This document shows positions 17,705 to 27,127 of a DNA stretch of 64,000 nt, in pieces; the first letter of the stretch is position 1; each line of letters begins with the position of its first letter. A model generated the notes under the pieces. That model did no database searches. It was given only the letters and a program-made list of their open reading frames with translations, and was not told the origin of the DNA. Location of the stretch: NCBI GenBank assembly GCA_016197405.1, contig JACPVR010000019.1, positions 124,001-188,000 on the forward strand. The letters run 5' to 3'. The translations under genes and the position numbers were made by a program. The DNA comes from Mycobacterium sp. Its GTDB lineage: Bacteria > Actinomycetota > Actinomycetes > Mycobacteriales > Mycobacteriaceae.

Positions 17705-19053
17705 GACGTGGTGCTCTCCCAGCTCTTCTGCGCGTTCTCCAGTGACTGTTCCACGGTCTGGGTTCCCGCTATGGCCAGCGCCAGCTGATCGACCAGGTCC
17801 TGCAGGAGTTTGGGCGCGCCAGGCTGTTTGGGCCACACCAGCGGATGTCCGCCGAGGCCCTCCCGAATGGGGCCGATGGCTTTGGTCACGACCTTGGCGT
17901 AGCCGTCGGAGTTGAGCACGTCTGCGCGCACCGGGTCGATACCGGCGCCGGCGGTCGAGGACACCACCAGGTTCTGCTTGGTGGCGGTGGCCCAGTTGAT
18001 GAATGCGGCCGCAGCATCCTGCTTCTTGGAGGCGGTCGAGATCGCCAGCCCGAAACCGGCGTCCAGTGCCGCGCGCGGTGTGGTGTTCTTCCCACCGACC
18101 GGCAGGGATACCGCTCCCCATTTACCGGCGATCTTCGAGGCTGTCGGGTCCTCGGCACGTAGAGCCATATCGGTCCAGGTGTCCAGCAGTGCGCCCTGCC
18201 CCGACAGGAACGCCGAGTTCGCCTGGTCGAAGCCGACCTGCAGGGGGGTGGGCAGTGCCACCGGCGCCACGTCGACCAGGTGCTTGAGGGCGGCGACGGA
18301 GGCATCGGAGGTCAGTGTCGGTTTGCCGTCGGCGTCGACCAGTTCGCCGCCGTATCCGGTGAGCCGGTTGATGTAAGAGCAGCCCAGGATCATCGGGACC
18401 TGCTGACCGGAGACGATCGCACCGTAGGCCGCCCCCTTGGCATCGGTGGTGATCTTGGCGGCCACCTCGTCGTATTCGTCCCAGGTCTTGGGCGGTTCGA
18501 CGTGATAGCGGTCGAGCAGTTCGGCGTTGTAGAACAGGATGTGGATGTCACCGTCGTAGGGCAGGCCGTAACGCTTACCGTCGAGCAGGGTGTAGGGGTC
18601 GTAGATCGACGGCAGATACCCGTCGACGCCGATCGCGGTCTTGTTCTTGTCGATCCAGTCGGTCAGCTCGACGAGTGCTCCGGCATCCACCAGATCGCCC
18701 AGGCCGAAGTAGAAGTAGTCGAAGACGTCGAATTCACCTGTGCCGCTTTGCACATCGAGCACCTGCTTGCTGGTGAGCTGGTCATACGGCGCGGCGGTGA
18801 CCTCCAGGGTGCCTCCGGTCTCCTTGTTCCACGCCGGGGCGAGCACATCGCGGAATGAGGTGACATGCGGCTGATTGACCAACAGTTTGAGTGCGACACC
18901 GTCGAATCTGCCGGAGACCGGGGCGTTTCCGGCCAGCGCGCTACTAGTGCTGGAGGAGCCGCAGGCGGCCAGCGCAGGGGTGAGCAGCGCGGCACCGCCG
19001 GCGAGACCGAGTAGTTGCAGCGCACGCCGACGGGACAGGGGTGAAGTCGTCAC
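17701..19053 (-). CDS. Extracellular solute-binding lipoprotein, family 1, probable Tat export
   Basis: A 450-residue substrate-binding protein. The N-terminus carries SRRRALQLLGLAGG (twin arginines at 8-10) and a lipobox LAAC with Cys31, so it is probably exported folded by Tat and lipid-anchored outside the membrane. Residues further on fit the family 1 (MalE-like) fold, e.g. WDEYDEVAAKITTDAKG and INWATATKQ. The GTG start is chosen because it sits directly before the signal; the open frame continues upstream into the next gene. It hands substrate to the two permeases encoded just downstream. Confidence 0.92.
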   Translation of the reverse strand: MTTSPLSRRRALQLLGLAGGAALLTPALAACGSSSTSSALAGNAPVSGRFDGVALKLLVNQPHVTSFRDVLAPAWNKETGGTLEVTAAPYDQLTSKQVLDVQSGTGEFDVFDYFYFGLGDLVDAGALVELTDWIDKNKTAIGVDGYLPSIYDPYTLLDGKRYGLPYDGDIHILFYNAELLDRYHVEPPKTWDEYDEVAAKITTDAKGAAYGAIVSGQQVPMILGCSYINRLTGYGGELVDADGKPTLTSDASVAALKHLVDVAPVALPTPLQVGFDQANSAFLSGQGALLDTWTDMALRAEDPTASKIAGKWGAVSLPVGGKNTTPRAALDAGFGLAISTASKKQDAAAAFINWATATKQNLVVSSTAGAGIDPVRADVLNSDGYAKVVTKAIGPIREGLGGHPLVWPKQPGAPKLLQDLVDQLALAIAGTQTVEQSLENAQKSWESTTS

Positions 19054-19141
19054 GTCTGGCCACAGTACGAACACCTCCCCGTCACGGCGAGGGAAAAACT
19101 CAGCACGATCCTTGCTCCTGCCGGTTGGCCGCGAGGGGATG

Positions 19142-20512
19142 TCAGCCGGCGGTGGCCCGCTGTCGCGGCGCGGGTACCGCCAGGCCGAGATGTTCACGCA
19201 GGGTGGAACCGGTGTAGTCGCTGCGAAAGACGCCGCGCTCCTGCAGCAGTGGCACCACCTGGTCGACGAACGGGTCCAGTCCGCCGGGGGTGACGTGCGG
19301 TACCAGGATGAAACCGTCGCTGGCGTCGGCCTGGACGAGCTCGTTGATGCTGGCCGCCACGGTCCTCGCCGACCCGATGAAACTCTGTCTGCCGGTGACC
19401 TCCACGATCAACTCGCGGGTGGTGAGATTCTCGGCCTCGGCCTTGGCGCGCCATTCACCGGCCGTGGCGATCGGGTCGCGATACATCCGCACACTGGCCC
19501 GGCCCCGCGCGATGGTGTTCTCCCCCACGACCGGATCCACCGTCGGCAACGGCCCGTCCGGATCGTGATCGGAAAGGTCCCGGTTCCACAGTTGTTCGAG
19601 GAATTTGATGGCGGTTTGCGGTGATACCTGAGCCAGCCGCACGTCGTGGGCGATATCGGCGGCCTCGGCATCGGTGTCGCCGAGCACGAAGGTCGCCGCC
19701 GGCAGGATCAGCAGTTCTTCGGGTCGCCGTCCGTATGCCGCCAGCCGCCTCTTGACGTCGCTGTAGAAGGCCTGACCGGCTTCCAGCGTGCCGTGCCGCG
19801 AGAAGATGGCATCGGCGGACGCCGCGGCGAACTCCCGTCCGCGGTCGGAGTCGCCGGCCTGGAAGATGACGGGTCGGCCCTGCGGGCTGCGCGGCACATT
19901 GAACCGGCCGGCGATGTCGAAATGTGGGTCTTTGACCGCGAATTCGCCGGCATCGGGATCGCGCAGGAACACCCCGCTCGCCTTGTCGGCGACGATCTCG
20001 TCACCACGCCAGGAGTCGAACAGCACGTGTGCAGCGGACAGGAAACTCTCGGCACGTTCGTAACGCTGATCCTCGGGCAGGTAGCCGGCGCGCCGGAAGT
20101 TCTCGCCGGTGAAGGCATCCCATGAGGTGACGACGTTCCAGGCGGCGCGCCCGTCGGAAAGGTGGTCCAGGGATGCGAATTGCCGCGCCACCTCATACGG
20201 TTCGTTGAACGTCGAGTTGATGGTGCCGGTCAGGCCGAGCCGGTCGGTGACGGCGGCGAGCGCGGCGAGGACGGTGAAGGTGTCGGGTCTGCCGACGACG
20301 TCCAGGTCGTAGATCTGACCGTTCTGCTCTCGTAGCCGCAAGCCCTCGGCCAGGAAGATGAAGTCGAATTTGCCTCGTTCGGCGGTCTGCGCGAAATGCA
20401 CGAACGAGCTGAAATCGATATGGCTGCCGGATGCGGGATCGCTCCAGACGGTGGTGTTGTTGACGCCGGGAAAGTGTCCCGCGAGGTGAATCTGTTTGAT
20501 CGGCTTGCTCAT
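19142..20512 (-). CDS. LLM-class FMN-dependent monooxygenase (NtaA/DszA/DmoA family)
   Basis: A 456-residue bacterial-luciferase-like monooxygenase of the two-component type, needing FMNH2 from a separate reductase. IHLAGHFPG near the N-terminus, STFNEPYEVARQFASLDH and AAWNVVTSWDAFTGENF are characteristic of the DszA/NtaA branch, which cleaves C-S or C-N bonds. Second gene of the operon, 19 bp after another LLM gene and 88 bp before the binding-protein gene. Probably desulfurises the imported substrate or its oxidised form; the exact reaction is unknown. Confidence 0.93.
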   Translation of the reverse strand: MSKPIKQIHLAGHFPGVNNTTVWSDPASGSHIDFSSFVHFAQTAERGKFDFIFLAEGLRLREQNGQIYDLDVVGRPDTFTVLAALAAVTDRLGLTGTINSTFNEPYEVARQFASLDHLSDGRAAWNVVTSWDAFTGENFRRAGYLPEDQRYERAESFLSAAHVLFDSWRGDEIVADKASGVFLRDPDAGEFAVKDPHFDIAGRFNVPRSPQGRPVIFQAGDSDRGREFAAASADAIFSRHGTLEAGQAFYSDVKRRLAAYGRRPEELLILPAATFVLGDTDAEAADIAHDVRLAQVSPQTAIKFLEQLWNRDLSDHDPDGPLPTVDPVVGENTIARGRASVRMYRDPIATAGEWRAKAEAENLTTRELIVEVTGRQSFIGSARTVAASINELVQADASDGFILVPHVTPGGLDPFVDQVVPLLQERGVFRSDYTGSTLREHLGLAVPAPRQRATAG

Positions 20513-20531
20513 TGGATGACCTCGATGTTCT

Positions 20532-21728
20532 TCAGGCTGCGGTGAAGCGGTTGGCGGGTCGGGTCAGGCCGAGCAGCCCACGCAGTGTGTCGGCGTCGTA
20601 GCCCGCGCGGGACAGCCCGCGCCTGCGCAGTTCGGGTGTGAGCGCTTCGGTGATCTGACGCAGGTCGTGCGGCAGGGCGGCGGGCCGTAACCGGAAGCCG
20701 CTCAGACCCGCGGCCTGCCAGTCCGCCAGCAGGTCGGCGAGCTCGCTGGGCGTACCGACGAAAATCTCGGCATCGCTGCGATATTCGGTTCCGGCACGTT
20801 CGTCGAGTCGGGCCCGGCGGTCCCTGGCCTCGGCTGCGGTGTCGGCGAGGATGACGACCAGATCGGCGAAAACCCGAACCGGCGGACGGTCCGTGGACCG
20901 CAACGCGTCGATACTTCGCACCAGCGTCGCGGCTTCCGAGCTGGAATGCGGTGTCACGAATCCGATATCGGCACTGCCCGCGATCAGCCGATACGCTGCA
21001 TCACCGTGGCCCAGCGCCGCGACCGGCGGCTGACCCTGCGGCGGCCGCGGGGTTATCGACGGGCCTTTGACCGAGAAGTGTGCACCGACGAAGTCGATGT
21101 AGTGCAGCCGGTGGCGGTCGATGAAACGTCCCGTCTCGACATCGCGGATCTCGGCGTCGTCCTGCCAGCTGTCCCACAACCGGCGCAGCACCTCGACGTA
21201 ATCGGCTGCCTCGCCGAACAATTCGTCGACAACGGCGGCGACGGCGGGATCGGTCAGCGTTCTCCGTGCTATCGGAGGGATATCACGGCGGCCGAAATGC
21301 GCCGCCGCTTCCTGCTGCGCCGCCAGCTGGACCCGAATTCCGGCTCGGCCCGAGCTGACATAGTCCAGGGTGGCGATCGCCTTGGACAGATGAAACGGTT
21401 CGGTATGGGTGACCACGGCGGTCGGCACCAAACCGATATGCCGGGTGCGGGGTGCGACGCGGGCCGCGATGAGCACGGCGTCCAGTCGCCCGCGGACCCG
21501 GTCGGTGCGCCGGTCGGCGGTGAAGTGATCGTCGTACTGCAATGTCAGCCCGTCCTCGATGGTCACGAAGTCGAGCAGGCCACGTTCGGCCTCGGCCACC
21601 AGTTCGGTCCAGTAGCGCGGGGTCAGCAGCGCGTCGGGCCGGGCGTCGGGCTCACGCCAGGCGGCCGGGTGCCAGCCGGCGCCGTCCAGCGCGACGGCCA
21701 GGTGCAGGGGTTTCTCGGAAGCAGTCAC
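20532..21728 (-). CDS. LLM-class flavin-dependent oxidoreductase
   Basis: A 398-residue luciferase-like flavin monooxygenase, more divergent than its neighbour: VALDGAGWHPAAWR at the N-terminus, LLDFVTIEDGL, and SSGRAGIRVQ. The GTG start has AGGAG 7 nt upstream, which decides it over an upstream in-frame codon. First gene of the organosulfur operon. It lies 105 bp downstream of the mceF stop on the same strand, and I see no clear promoter or terminator between, so some read-through from the mce operon is possible. Confidence 0.9.
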   Translation of the reverse strand: MTASEKPLHLAVALDGAGWHPAAWREPDARPDALLTPRYWTELVAEAERGLLDFVTIEDGLTLQYDDHFTADRRTDRVRGRLDAVLIAARVAPRTRHIGLVPTAVVTHTEPFHLSKAIATLDYVSSGRAGIRVQLAAQQEAAAHFGRRDIPPIARRTLTDPAVAAVVDELFGEAADYVEVLRRLWDSWQDDAEIRDVETGRFIDRHRLHYIDFVGAHFSVKGPSITPRPPQGQPPVAALGHGDAAYRLIAGSADIGFVTPHSSSEAATLVRSIDALRSTDRPPVRVFADLVVILADTAAEARDRRARLDERAGTEYRSDAEIFVGTPSELADLLADWQAAGLSGFRLRPAALPHDLRQITEALTPELRRRGLSRAGYDADTLRGLLGLTRPANRFTAA

Positions 21729-21833
21729 GGACAGACTCCTACTTTCGTCGACGCTCAACACCACAACGCCATGGCGGCAGCGGTTGATCCCGATCGAATC
21801 AGCACGATTCTTTTCCGTGCGGTGCTCGCGGGG

Positions 21834-23309
21834 TCAACGTGGTGGGACCAGCATCGACTGCCAGGACTTGTCCGCCGTCGCTGCCAGATCGCGCTGCACG
21901 TAGTTGCGACCGTCGGGCCCGATGTAGGCACCCGTCGCCGGATCGTAGGGCGCCGCGATCGGTGACGGCTCCGTCGGCGGCGCTCCGTCGATCGGCGGCG
22001 GCGGGTCCCCCGGTGCGCTGACCCCCGGAGGGTATTGCGGGATGTCCTGACCCGACAGTGTGGCGTTGGGGTCGCCCTTCCAGTTGGTGCCGTCGTTGAG
22101 CGGCACGTATTGTTCGTCGCTCTCGCAGATCTCGACGGTCGGTGCCCGTTTGGCGGGGTTGGTCTCACACGGGATGTTGCGCACGCCGCGGACGTTCTGA
22201 TCGGAGTCCTGCGGTATCCGGCAGTACAGCTCCCCGGCGGGCCGGTCCGGGGCGTCCTGGTCGGCCGGAGAACGCTGCTGACGGGCCGGCAGGAACCCGG
22301 TGTTGCAGGGCGGCGGCAAGTTGAGGTTGAGGTTGAAGTCGAGATATATGCCCCGGTAGGCCTGTTTGGTGTTCGAGTTCGCCAGGGCGATGGCCGACAT
22401 GACCGCGGTGCCCTGCGGGTAGAGCACCAGCATCTGCTCGAGGTCGGCCCGGTATGCCACCGCGATATCACCCAGGCTCACCAGGTTGGCCAGCAGCACT
22501 GGCAGCGCGGGCGCCACCCGGTCGAACAGTGCGCGACCCTCTTCCAGCGCGGGAGCACCCTGACGCAGCAGGTCGGAGAACGCCGTGTTCTGCGCCTTGA
22601 ACTGGTTGAACACCGAGGCAGTGTGGGCGGCCCAGTTCGCGATCGAATCCGATGTCCGGACCTGCGAATCGAGCACCGCCGGGGACTGGTCGATCAGGGT
22701 GGTCAGCGGGTCGACGGTCTTGCCCGCCTCGATCGCCAGCGATGTCGAACCGTCGACGATGCGTGACAGTTCCGGACCCAGCCCGCCGACGGCCTTGTCC
22801 GCCTCGTCCACCACCGTGCGTAGGTTGTCCTGCGGAATGGCCTGCAGCGCTTTGTTGGTGGCATCTAGCAGTCCGCCGATGTCGACGGGGACACTGACCT
22901 TGCCCGCTGGGATGACGTCACCGTCGGCAAGCTTCACCGATTCACCGGTGTCGGTCTGGCTGCGCGGTGTCAGTTCCACGAACTGTTCGCCGATCGCGGA
23001 CCGGCTGTGTACCGCGGCGGCGACGTCGGCCGGCACCGGCTTGGACGATTCCAGCGTCAGGACGGCGCGGACACCATCGCGGGTGACGTCCACCGAGGAG
23101 ACCCTGCCGATCTCGTCGCCGCGGTAGGTCACCACCGAGGTCGGATAAAGACCACCGGAGGTCGGCAGTTCGAGAGTCACCGTGTACCGGCCGATACCCA
23201 GCAGGGCAGGCACTTTCACGAAACCGAAGGCCATCACGGCGACCGACACCACGGTGACGGTCGCCAGCACCGCCAACTGGATCCACACTGTGCGGGACAA
23301 CCGCAACAT
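21834..23309 (-). CDS. mceF: Mce-family protein, MceF position
   Basis: A 491-residue MCE protein. An N-terminal membrane anchor (residues 5-30) is followed by the MCE domain with LPTSGGLYPTSVVTYRG and a long helical region; the C-terminus is polar, with PYDPATGAYIGPDG. MceF is the last of six subunits thought to form a hexameric tunnel carrying lipids or sterols across the periplasm. The ATG lies 1 nt after the mceE stop; the upstream open frame overlaps mceE and is rejected. Confidence 0.94.
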   Translation of the reverse strand: MLRLSRTVWIQLAVLATVTVVSVAVMAFGFVKVPALLGIGRYTVTLELPTSGGLYPTSVVTYRGDEIGRVSSVDVTRDGVRAVLTLESSKPVPADVAAAVHSRSAIGEQFVELTPRSQTDTGESVKLADGDVIPAGKVSVPVDIGGLLDATNKALQAIPQDNLRTVVDEADKAVGGLGPELSRIVDGSTSLAIEAGKTVDPLTTLIDQSPAVLDSQVRTSDSIANWAAHTASVFNQFKAQNTAFSDLLRQGAPALEEGRALFDRVAPALPVLLANLVSLGDIAVAYRADLEQMLVLYPQGTAVMSAIALANSNTKQAYRGIYLDFNLNLNLPPPCNTGFLPARQQRSPADQDAPDRPAGELYCRIPQDSDQNVRGVRNIPCETNPAKRAPTVEICESDEQYVPLNDGTNWKGDPNATLSGQDIPQYPPGVSAPGDPPPPIDGAPPTEPSPIAAPYDPATGAYIGPDGRNYVQRDLAATADKSWQSMLVPPR

Positions 23310-23310
23310 C

Positions 23311-24432
23311 TCAGTACCCCCCGAAGTGGTAGGGGGCGATGAGCGGATTGCCGGCGGTGTAGGGGCTCGGCATCTGGCCGATGGTGCGTCCCCACTGCAT
23401 TTCCAGTTCGGTGAGATCACCCTCCCAGCGCGTCCCGGTGAACAGGCTGCTGTCCAGGCGACTCAGCGTGAGGTCGACGACGAGACTGATATTGGCGAAG
23501 TCGCCGCGAAACCAGTTCGGGATGGTGCTTTTCACCCACGGGTAGGTCGACAGGAAGTCCAGCCCCTTGGTGAGTGCCGGGCCGGCATCTGCCAGTGAAC
23601 GAAGTGCCGGCGCGATATTGCGCAGGTTGGCCACCAGGGACTCCTTGCTCTGGGTCACCGTGGAGGTGGCGATGGCGCTGAACTTGCCGAGAGCATCGAT
23701 GGCATCGGCGAGTTTGGTGCGCGAGTCGGCGAGGACGGCCAGCGCCTGCGGAACGGTGGTGAGCGCCTTGTCGACGACATCGTCTTTCGCCGCAAACTGC
23801 CCGGCCAGCGAGTTCAACTTGTCGGTGGCGCTGATGATGTCGTCGGTCTGCGCGTTGACCGCGGCTATGAAGGTGTCCAATTGGGTGAGCAGACTGCGCA
23901 TCTCACCTTCGCGGCCCGCCAGGGCGGTGGCGAAGGTCTGGTTGATCTCCTGCAGTTGAGCCAGGCCGCCGCCGTTGAGCAGGATGGAAACCGACGCCAA
24001 TGTCTGCTCGGTGGTCGGGTAGGTGCTGGCCGCCGACAGCGGGATGACCGACCCCTCTCCGAGGGTGCCGCGCGGCGGCTCGTCGGTGGGCGGTGCCAGC
24101 TCGATGTGCATGGAACCCAGCAGGCTGGTCTGTCCCACTTTGGCGGTGCTGTTGGCCGGCAGATGGACGTTGCCGTCGATCCGCATGGTCACCAGGGCGT
24201 GCCAGTCCTGCACCTCGATCTTGGTGACGTTTCCGACGTTGACGTCGGCCACCCGCACCCGGGTGTTCTGCTGGATCACCACGACATCGGGCAGTTGAGC
24301 CGAAATGGTGTACGAACCGTCACCATTGCCGGTGGTACCGGGCAGCGGCAGCGAATTGAGACCCTGCCACTGGCATCCGGAGAGCAATGCAAGGCAGCCG
24401 GTGAGCAGCGCCGTCAGCAGTCCGCGCCTCAT
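23311..24432 (-). CDS. mceE: Mce-family lipoprotein, MceE position
   Basis: A 373-residue lipoprotein. Signal MRRGLLTALLTGCLALLSGC ends in a lipobox with Cys20; the MCE domain follows (DVVVIQQNTRVRVADVNVG), then a helical segment. As in other mce operons the fifth subunit is the only lipid-anchored one (LprK/LprN type). The start overlaps the mceD stop by 4 nt. Confidence 0.95.
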   Translation of the reverse strand: MRRGLLTALLTGCLALLSGCQWQGLNSLPLPGTTGNGDGSYTISAQLPDVVVIQQNTRVRVADVNVGNVTKIEVQDWHALVTMRIDGNVHLPANSTAKVGQTSLLGSMHIELAPPTDEPPRGTLGEGSVIPLSAASTYPTTEQTLASVSILLNGGGLAQLQEINQTFATALAGREGEMRSLLTQLDTFIAAVNAQTDDIISATDKLNSLAGQFAAKDDVVDKALTTVPQALAVLADSRTKLADAIDALGKFSAIATSTVTQSKESLVANLRNIAPALRSLADAGPALTKGLDFLSTYPWVKSTIPNWFRGDFANISLVVDLTLSRLDSSLFTGTRWEGDLTELEMQWGRTIGQMPSPYTAGNPLIAPYHFGGY

Positions 24433-25784
24433 GGATTTCCTGCCGGTGGTGCGGGTGGAACCATCAGGCCCGGCAGCCCCTGTGCCGGATCGGTGGGTGT
24501 GCCGGGTGAGAAGTCGAGCGGCAACGGACCTTCGGCGGCCAGCGCATCGGCAGCCCGGTCCGGAGCTGGAGCGGCGGGCGGGGAAGGCACGTAGTCCGGG
24601 CGCAACCAGTTCTCGCTGTAGGTCAGCTCGTTCGGCCGCGCGACTGCGCCCACGAACGGGTTGATACCGACGGGCGGGAAGTTGTACTGACGGTTCTTGA
24701 TGATCGGCACCAGGTACTGGACGCACAGTTTCGCCGACTGCTCGTAGTTCTGCCGGGATGCGGACTGTATGGCACTGCAGATGAATTGGACGGTGTTGGC
24801 GAAGTTTCCGGCCGCCAGGATGCCGGTCACGGCGCTCTGCGCGGGCTGGTAGATGTTCATGAAGTTCTGGAAGACCGTTGGGGCGATGTGCAGCACCTGT
24901 TTGACATCACCCCGACGGTCGTTCAGCGCGGTGGTGATCGAGTTGAGCCGGTCGAAGGTGGTGCCGAGCCCCTCGCGGTTGTCGGCGATGAAACCACGCA
25001 GGTCTGTCACCGCGGCGTCGAGGCCCTGCGTCGCGTCGGCGACCTCGTTGGGGGTGTTGGACAACACGCCGGTCACATCGGCGAGGTTGTTGTTGAACGC
25101 CGCGAGCAGATCGCTGCTCGACGACAAGGCCGACACCAGCAGTTGCAGATTGCGCACGGTGCTGAAGATGTCGGTGCTGTGGTCGCCGAGCGCCGAAACC
25201 GCCTGGGAGAGTTTGACGACGGTGTCGTGCGCGGTGTCGCCCTGCCCGCGCAGATTGGCCGCGGCGGTGTTGACGAATTCGCCCAGCGCGTTGGGTCCGC
25301 CGGGGGTGCTGGGCTGCAGCGATGCGGTGAGCTTCTGCAGCTGTGCGCGGAAATCGTCCCACTCGACCGGAACGGCGGTGCGGTCCTGTGCGATCGATGC
25401 GCCCGACTGCAGTTTGGGCCCACCCGAGTAGGCCGGCACCAGTTGTAGGGCGCGGGCGCTGACCAGCGACGGTGACAGTATGGCGGCGCGAACGTCGGCC
25501 GGTACCGGGTATTCGGAGTCGACCGAGAAGGTCACCTTGGTGCTCTGCGGCTGCGGTTCGATCTTGTCCACGGTGCCGACGGCCACCCCCAGGATTCGTA
25601 CCTCGTCGCCGGCGTAGAGACCGTTGGCGTTGGCGAAATAGGCGATGAAGGTGTCGCGGTTGACCCTGGTCCACCACGGCGTGGCAACCACCGTGATCCC
25701 CACCAGCAGCGTGATCACCAAGGTGGCGGCAGTCACGATGCGCACCCACCGCGACCGCTCGGAGCCGACTGTCGGCGTACTCAC
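24429..25784 (-). CDS. mceD: Mce-family protein, MceD position
   Basis: A 451-residue MCE protein with N-terminal anchor TAATLVITLLVGITVVATPWW, the MCE domain (YFANANGLYAGDEVRILGVA), helical repeats and a Pro-rich tail. It overlaps mceC and mceE by 4 nt each, so the operon is tightly coupled. Confidence 0.95.
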   Translation of the reverse strand: MSTPTVGSERSRWVRIVTAATLVITLLVGITVVATPWWTRVNRDTFIAYFANANGLYAGDEVRILGVAVGTVDKIEPQPQSTKVTFSVDSEYPVPADVRAAILSPSLVSARALQLVPAYSGGPKLQSGASIAQDRTAVPVEWDDFRAQLQKLTASLQPSTPGGPNALGEFVNTAAANLRGQGDTAHDTVVKLSQAVSALGDHSTDIFSTVRNLQLLVSALSSSSDLLAAFNNNLADVTGVLSNTPNEVADATQGLDAAVTDLRGFIADNREGLGTTFDRLNSITTALNDRRGDVKQVLHIAPTVFQNFMNIYQPAQSAVTGILAAGNFANTVQFICSAIQSASRQNYEQSAKLCVQYLVPIIKNRQYNFPPVGINPFVGAVARPNELTYSENWLRPDYVPSPPAAPAPDRAADALAAEGPLPLDFSPGTPTDPAQGLPGLMVPPAPPAGNP

Positions 25785-27127
25785 TGTCCACCCCCTGCCG
25801 GCTCACCGGGTGCAGGCACGAAGACCGGGTTCGCCGGCGGTGCATCCGAATTGCCCGAGAGGGCCGGCGGTCCCGGCGGTGGGCCGCCGGGCGGCGGTGC
25901 GGGCAACGGCTCGCGGTACGGGTAGCAGCCGGTCGGGCCGGGCAACGGCAGCCCGGGCGGACCGCAGCCCTGATCGCCGGGATTACCGGTGATCGCTTCG
26001 GGCAGATTGAGATTCGGTTCGCCGCCCTGCCCGGTGCGCGGGTATGGCACCGGCAGCGCAGGCGTGGCGGGCTGACCGACGCCCGGGTCGACGAGCTGTG
26101 AGGGCAGCAGCACGTTCGGATCCAGGCCCAGGTCGGAGAATGCCGCATCGATGAACGGCTGGGTGAACTGTCCGGGCAGCAGGTTGACCAGCGAAGCCTT
26201 GAAGAACGGCCCGGAACCGAGCACCTCGCCGAAGGACATCGCGTATCGCCGCAGCAGGTACAACGTGCGTTGCAGTTCCTGTTTCCGATTGTCCAGGATC
26301 CCCAGCACACCGTTGAGTTTGTCCAGTGCGGGTTTGAGCTGTTCCTTGTTGTCGGCGACCAGACCGGAGATCTGGTGTGACACCGCGGTCAGATTTCCCA
26401 TGAACGCGTCGACCGAATTCCGTTGGGCCAGTAGTTCGGCCAGCAGTGCATTGGCGTTGACCACCAAGCTGGCGATCTGATCGCTGCGTTTGCCGAGGAC
26501 GGCGCTGACCTTGTCGGCGTTGGCGAGCAGGTGACGCAGCTGATCGTCGCGGGCGTTGAGGGTGTCGGAGAATCGCGCCACCCCGACCAGTGCCGATTTC
26601 AGATCGTCCGGGGTGTCTTTGAAGGTATCGGCCAATGTGGTCAGGGCCGAGGACAATTCGGTGGTGTCCAGGCCGCTGATGGTGGTCGTGAGCTCCCCCA
26701 GTGCTGTGGGCAGATCATAGGGCGAGGTGGTGCGCTCCAAGGGAATGGTCCCGGCGAGCGCACCGTCACCGCGTGAGGTCAGCTCGAGCATCTTGGTGCC
26801 GAGCACGGTCTCGACCTTGATCGCGGCTTCGGTCCGATCGCCCAGGGCGACACCGTTCTTCACGGTGAAATCGACCCGAACCTTGGTCCCTTCGAGGTGG
26901 ATGGCCGAGACCTTGCCGACGCCCATACCGGACACCCGGACGTCACTGCCGGTCTTGATTCCGCCCGCTTCGGCGAAGTACGCCGAGTAGTCGGAGGTGC
27001 CCTTGATGAATGGCAGCTTGTCATAGGAGAAGGCGGCGACCACCACCGCCGCGACGACCAACGTGCCGACGATCCCGACGATGACCGGGTTGCGTTCACT
27101 GAGCGGTTTGATGCTAGGGCGTTTCAT
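25781..27127 (-). CDS. mceC: Mce-family protein, MceC position
   Basis: A 448-residue MCE protein: anchor ERNPVIVGIVGTLVVAAVVV, then the MCE domain with YFAEAGGIKTGSDVRVSGMG, helices, and a Pro/Gly-rich tail after residue 380. The start is the ATG overlapping the mceB stop (ATGA); a GTG 12 nt upstream is also in frame. Confidence 0.95.
   Translation of the reverse strand: MKRPSIKPLSERNPVIVGIVGTLVVAAVVVAAFSYDKLPFIKGTSDYSAYFAEAGGIKTGSDVRVSGMGVGKVSAIHLEGTKVRVDFTVKNGVALGDRTEAAIKVETVLGTKMLELTSRGDGALAGTIPLERTTSPYDLPTALGELTTTISGLDTTELSSALTTLADTFKDTPDDLKSALVGVARFSDTLNARDDQLRHLLANADKVSAVLGKRSDQIASLVVNANALLAELLAQRNSVDAFMGNLTAVSHQISGLVADNKEQLKPALDKLNGVLGILDNRKQELQRTLYLLRRYAMSFGEVLGSGPFFKASLVNLLPGQFTQPFIDAAFSDLGLDPNVLLPSQLVDPGVGQPATPALPVPYPRTGQGGEPNLNLPEAITGNPGDQGCGPPGLPLPGPTGCYPYREPLPAPPPGGPPPGPPALSGNSDAPPANPVFVPAPGEPAGGGQ

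Noticed and set aside
21796-21810. GAATC-N5-GATTC inverted repeat upstream of the first LLM gene
   Set aside because: Only 5-bp arms, not repeated upstream of other sulfur operons and without a promoter nearby.
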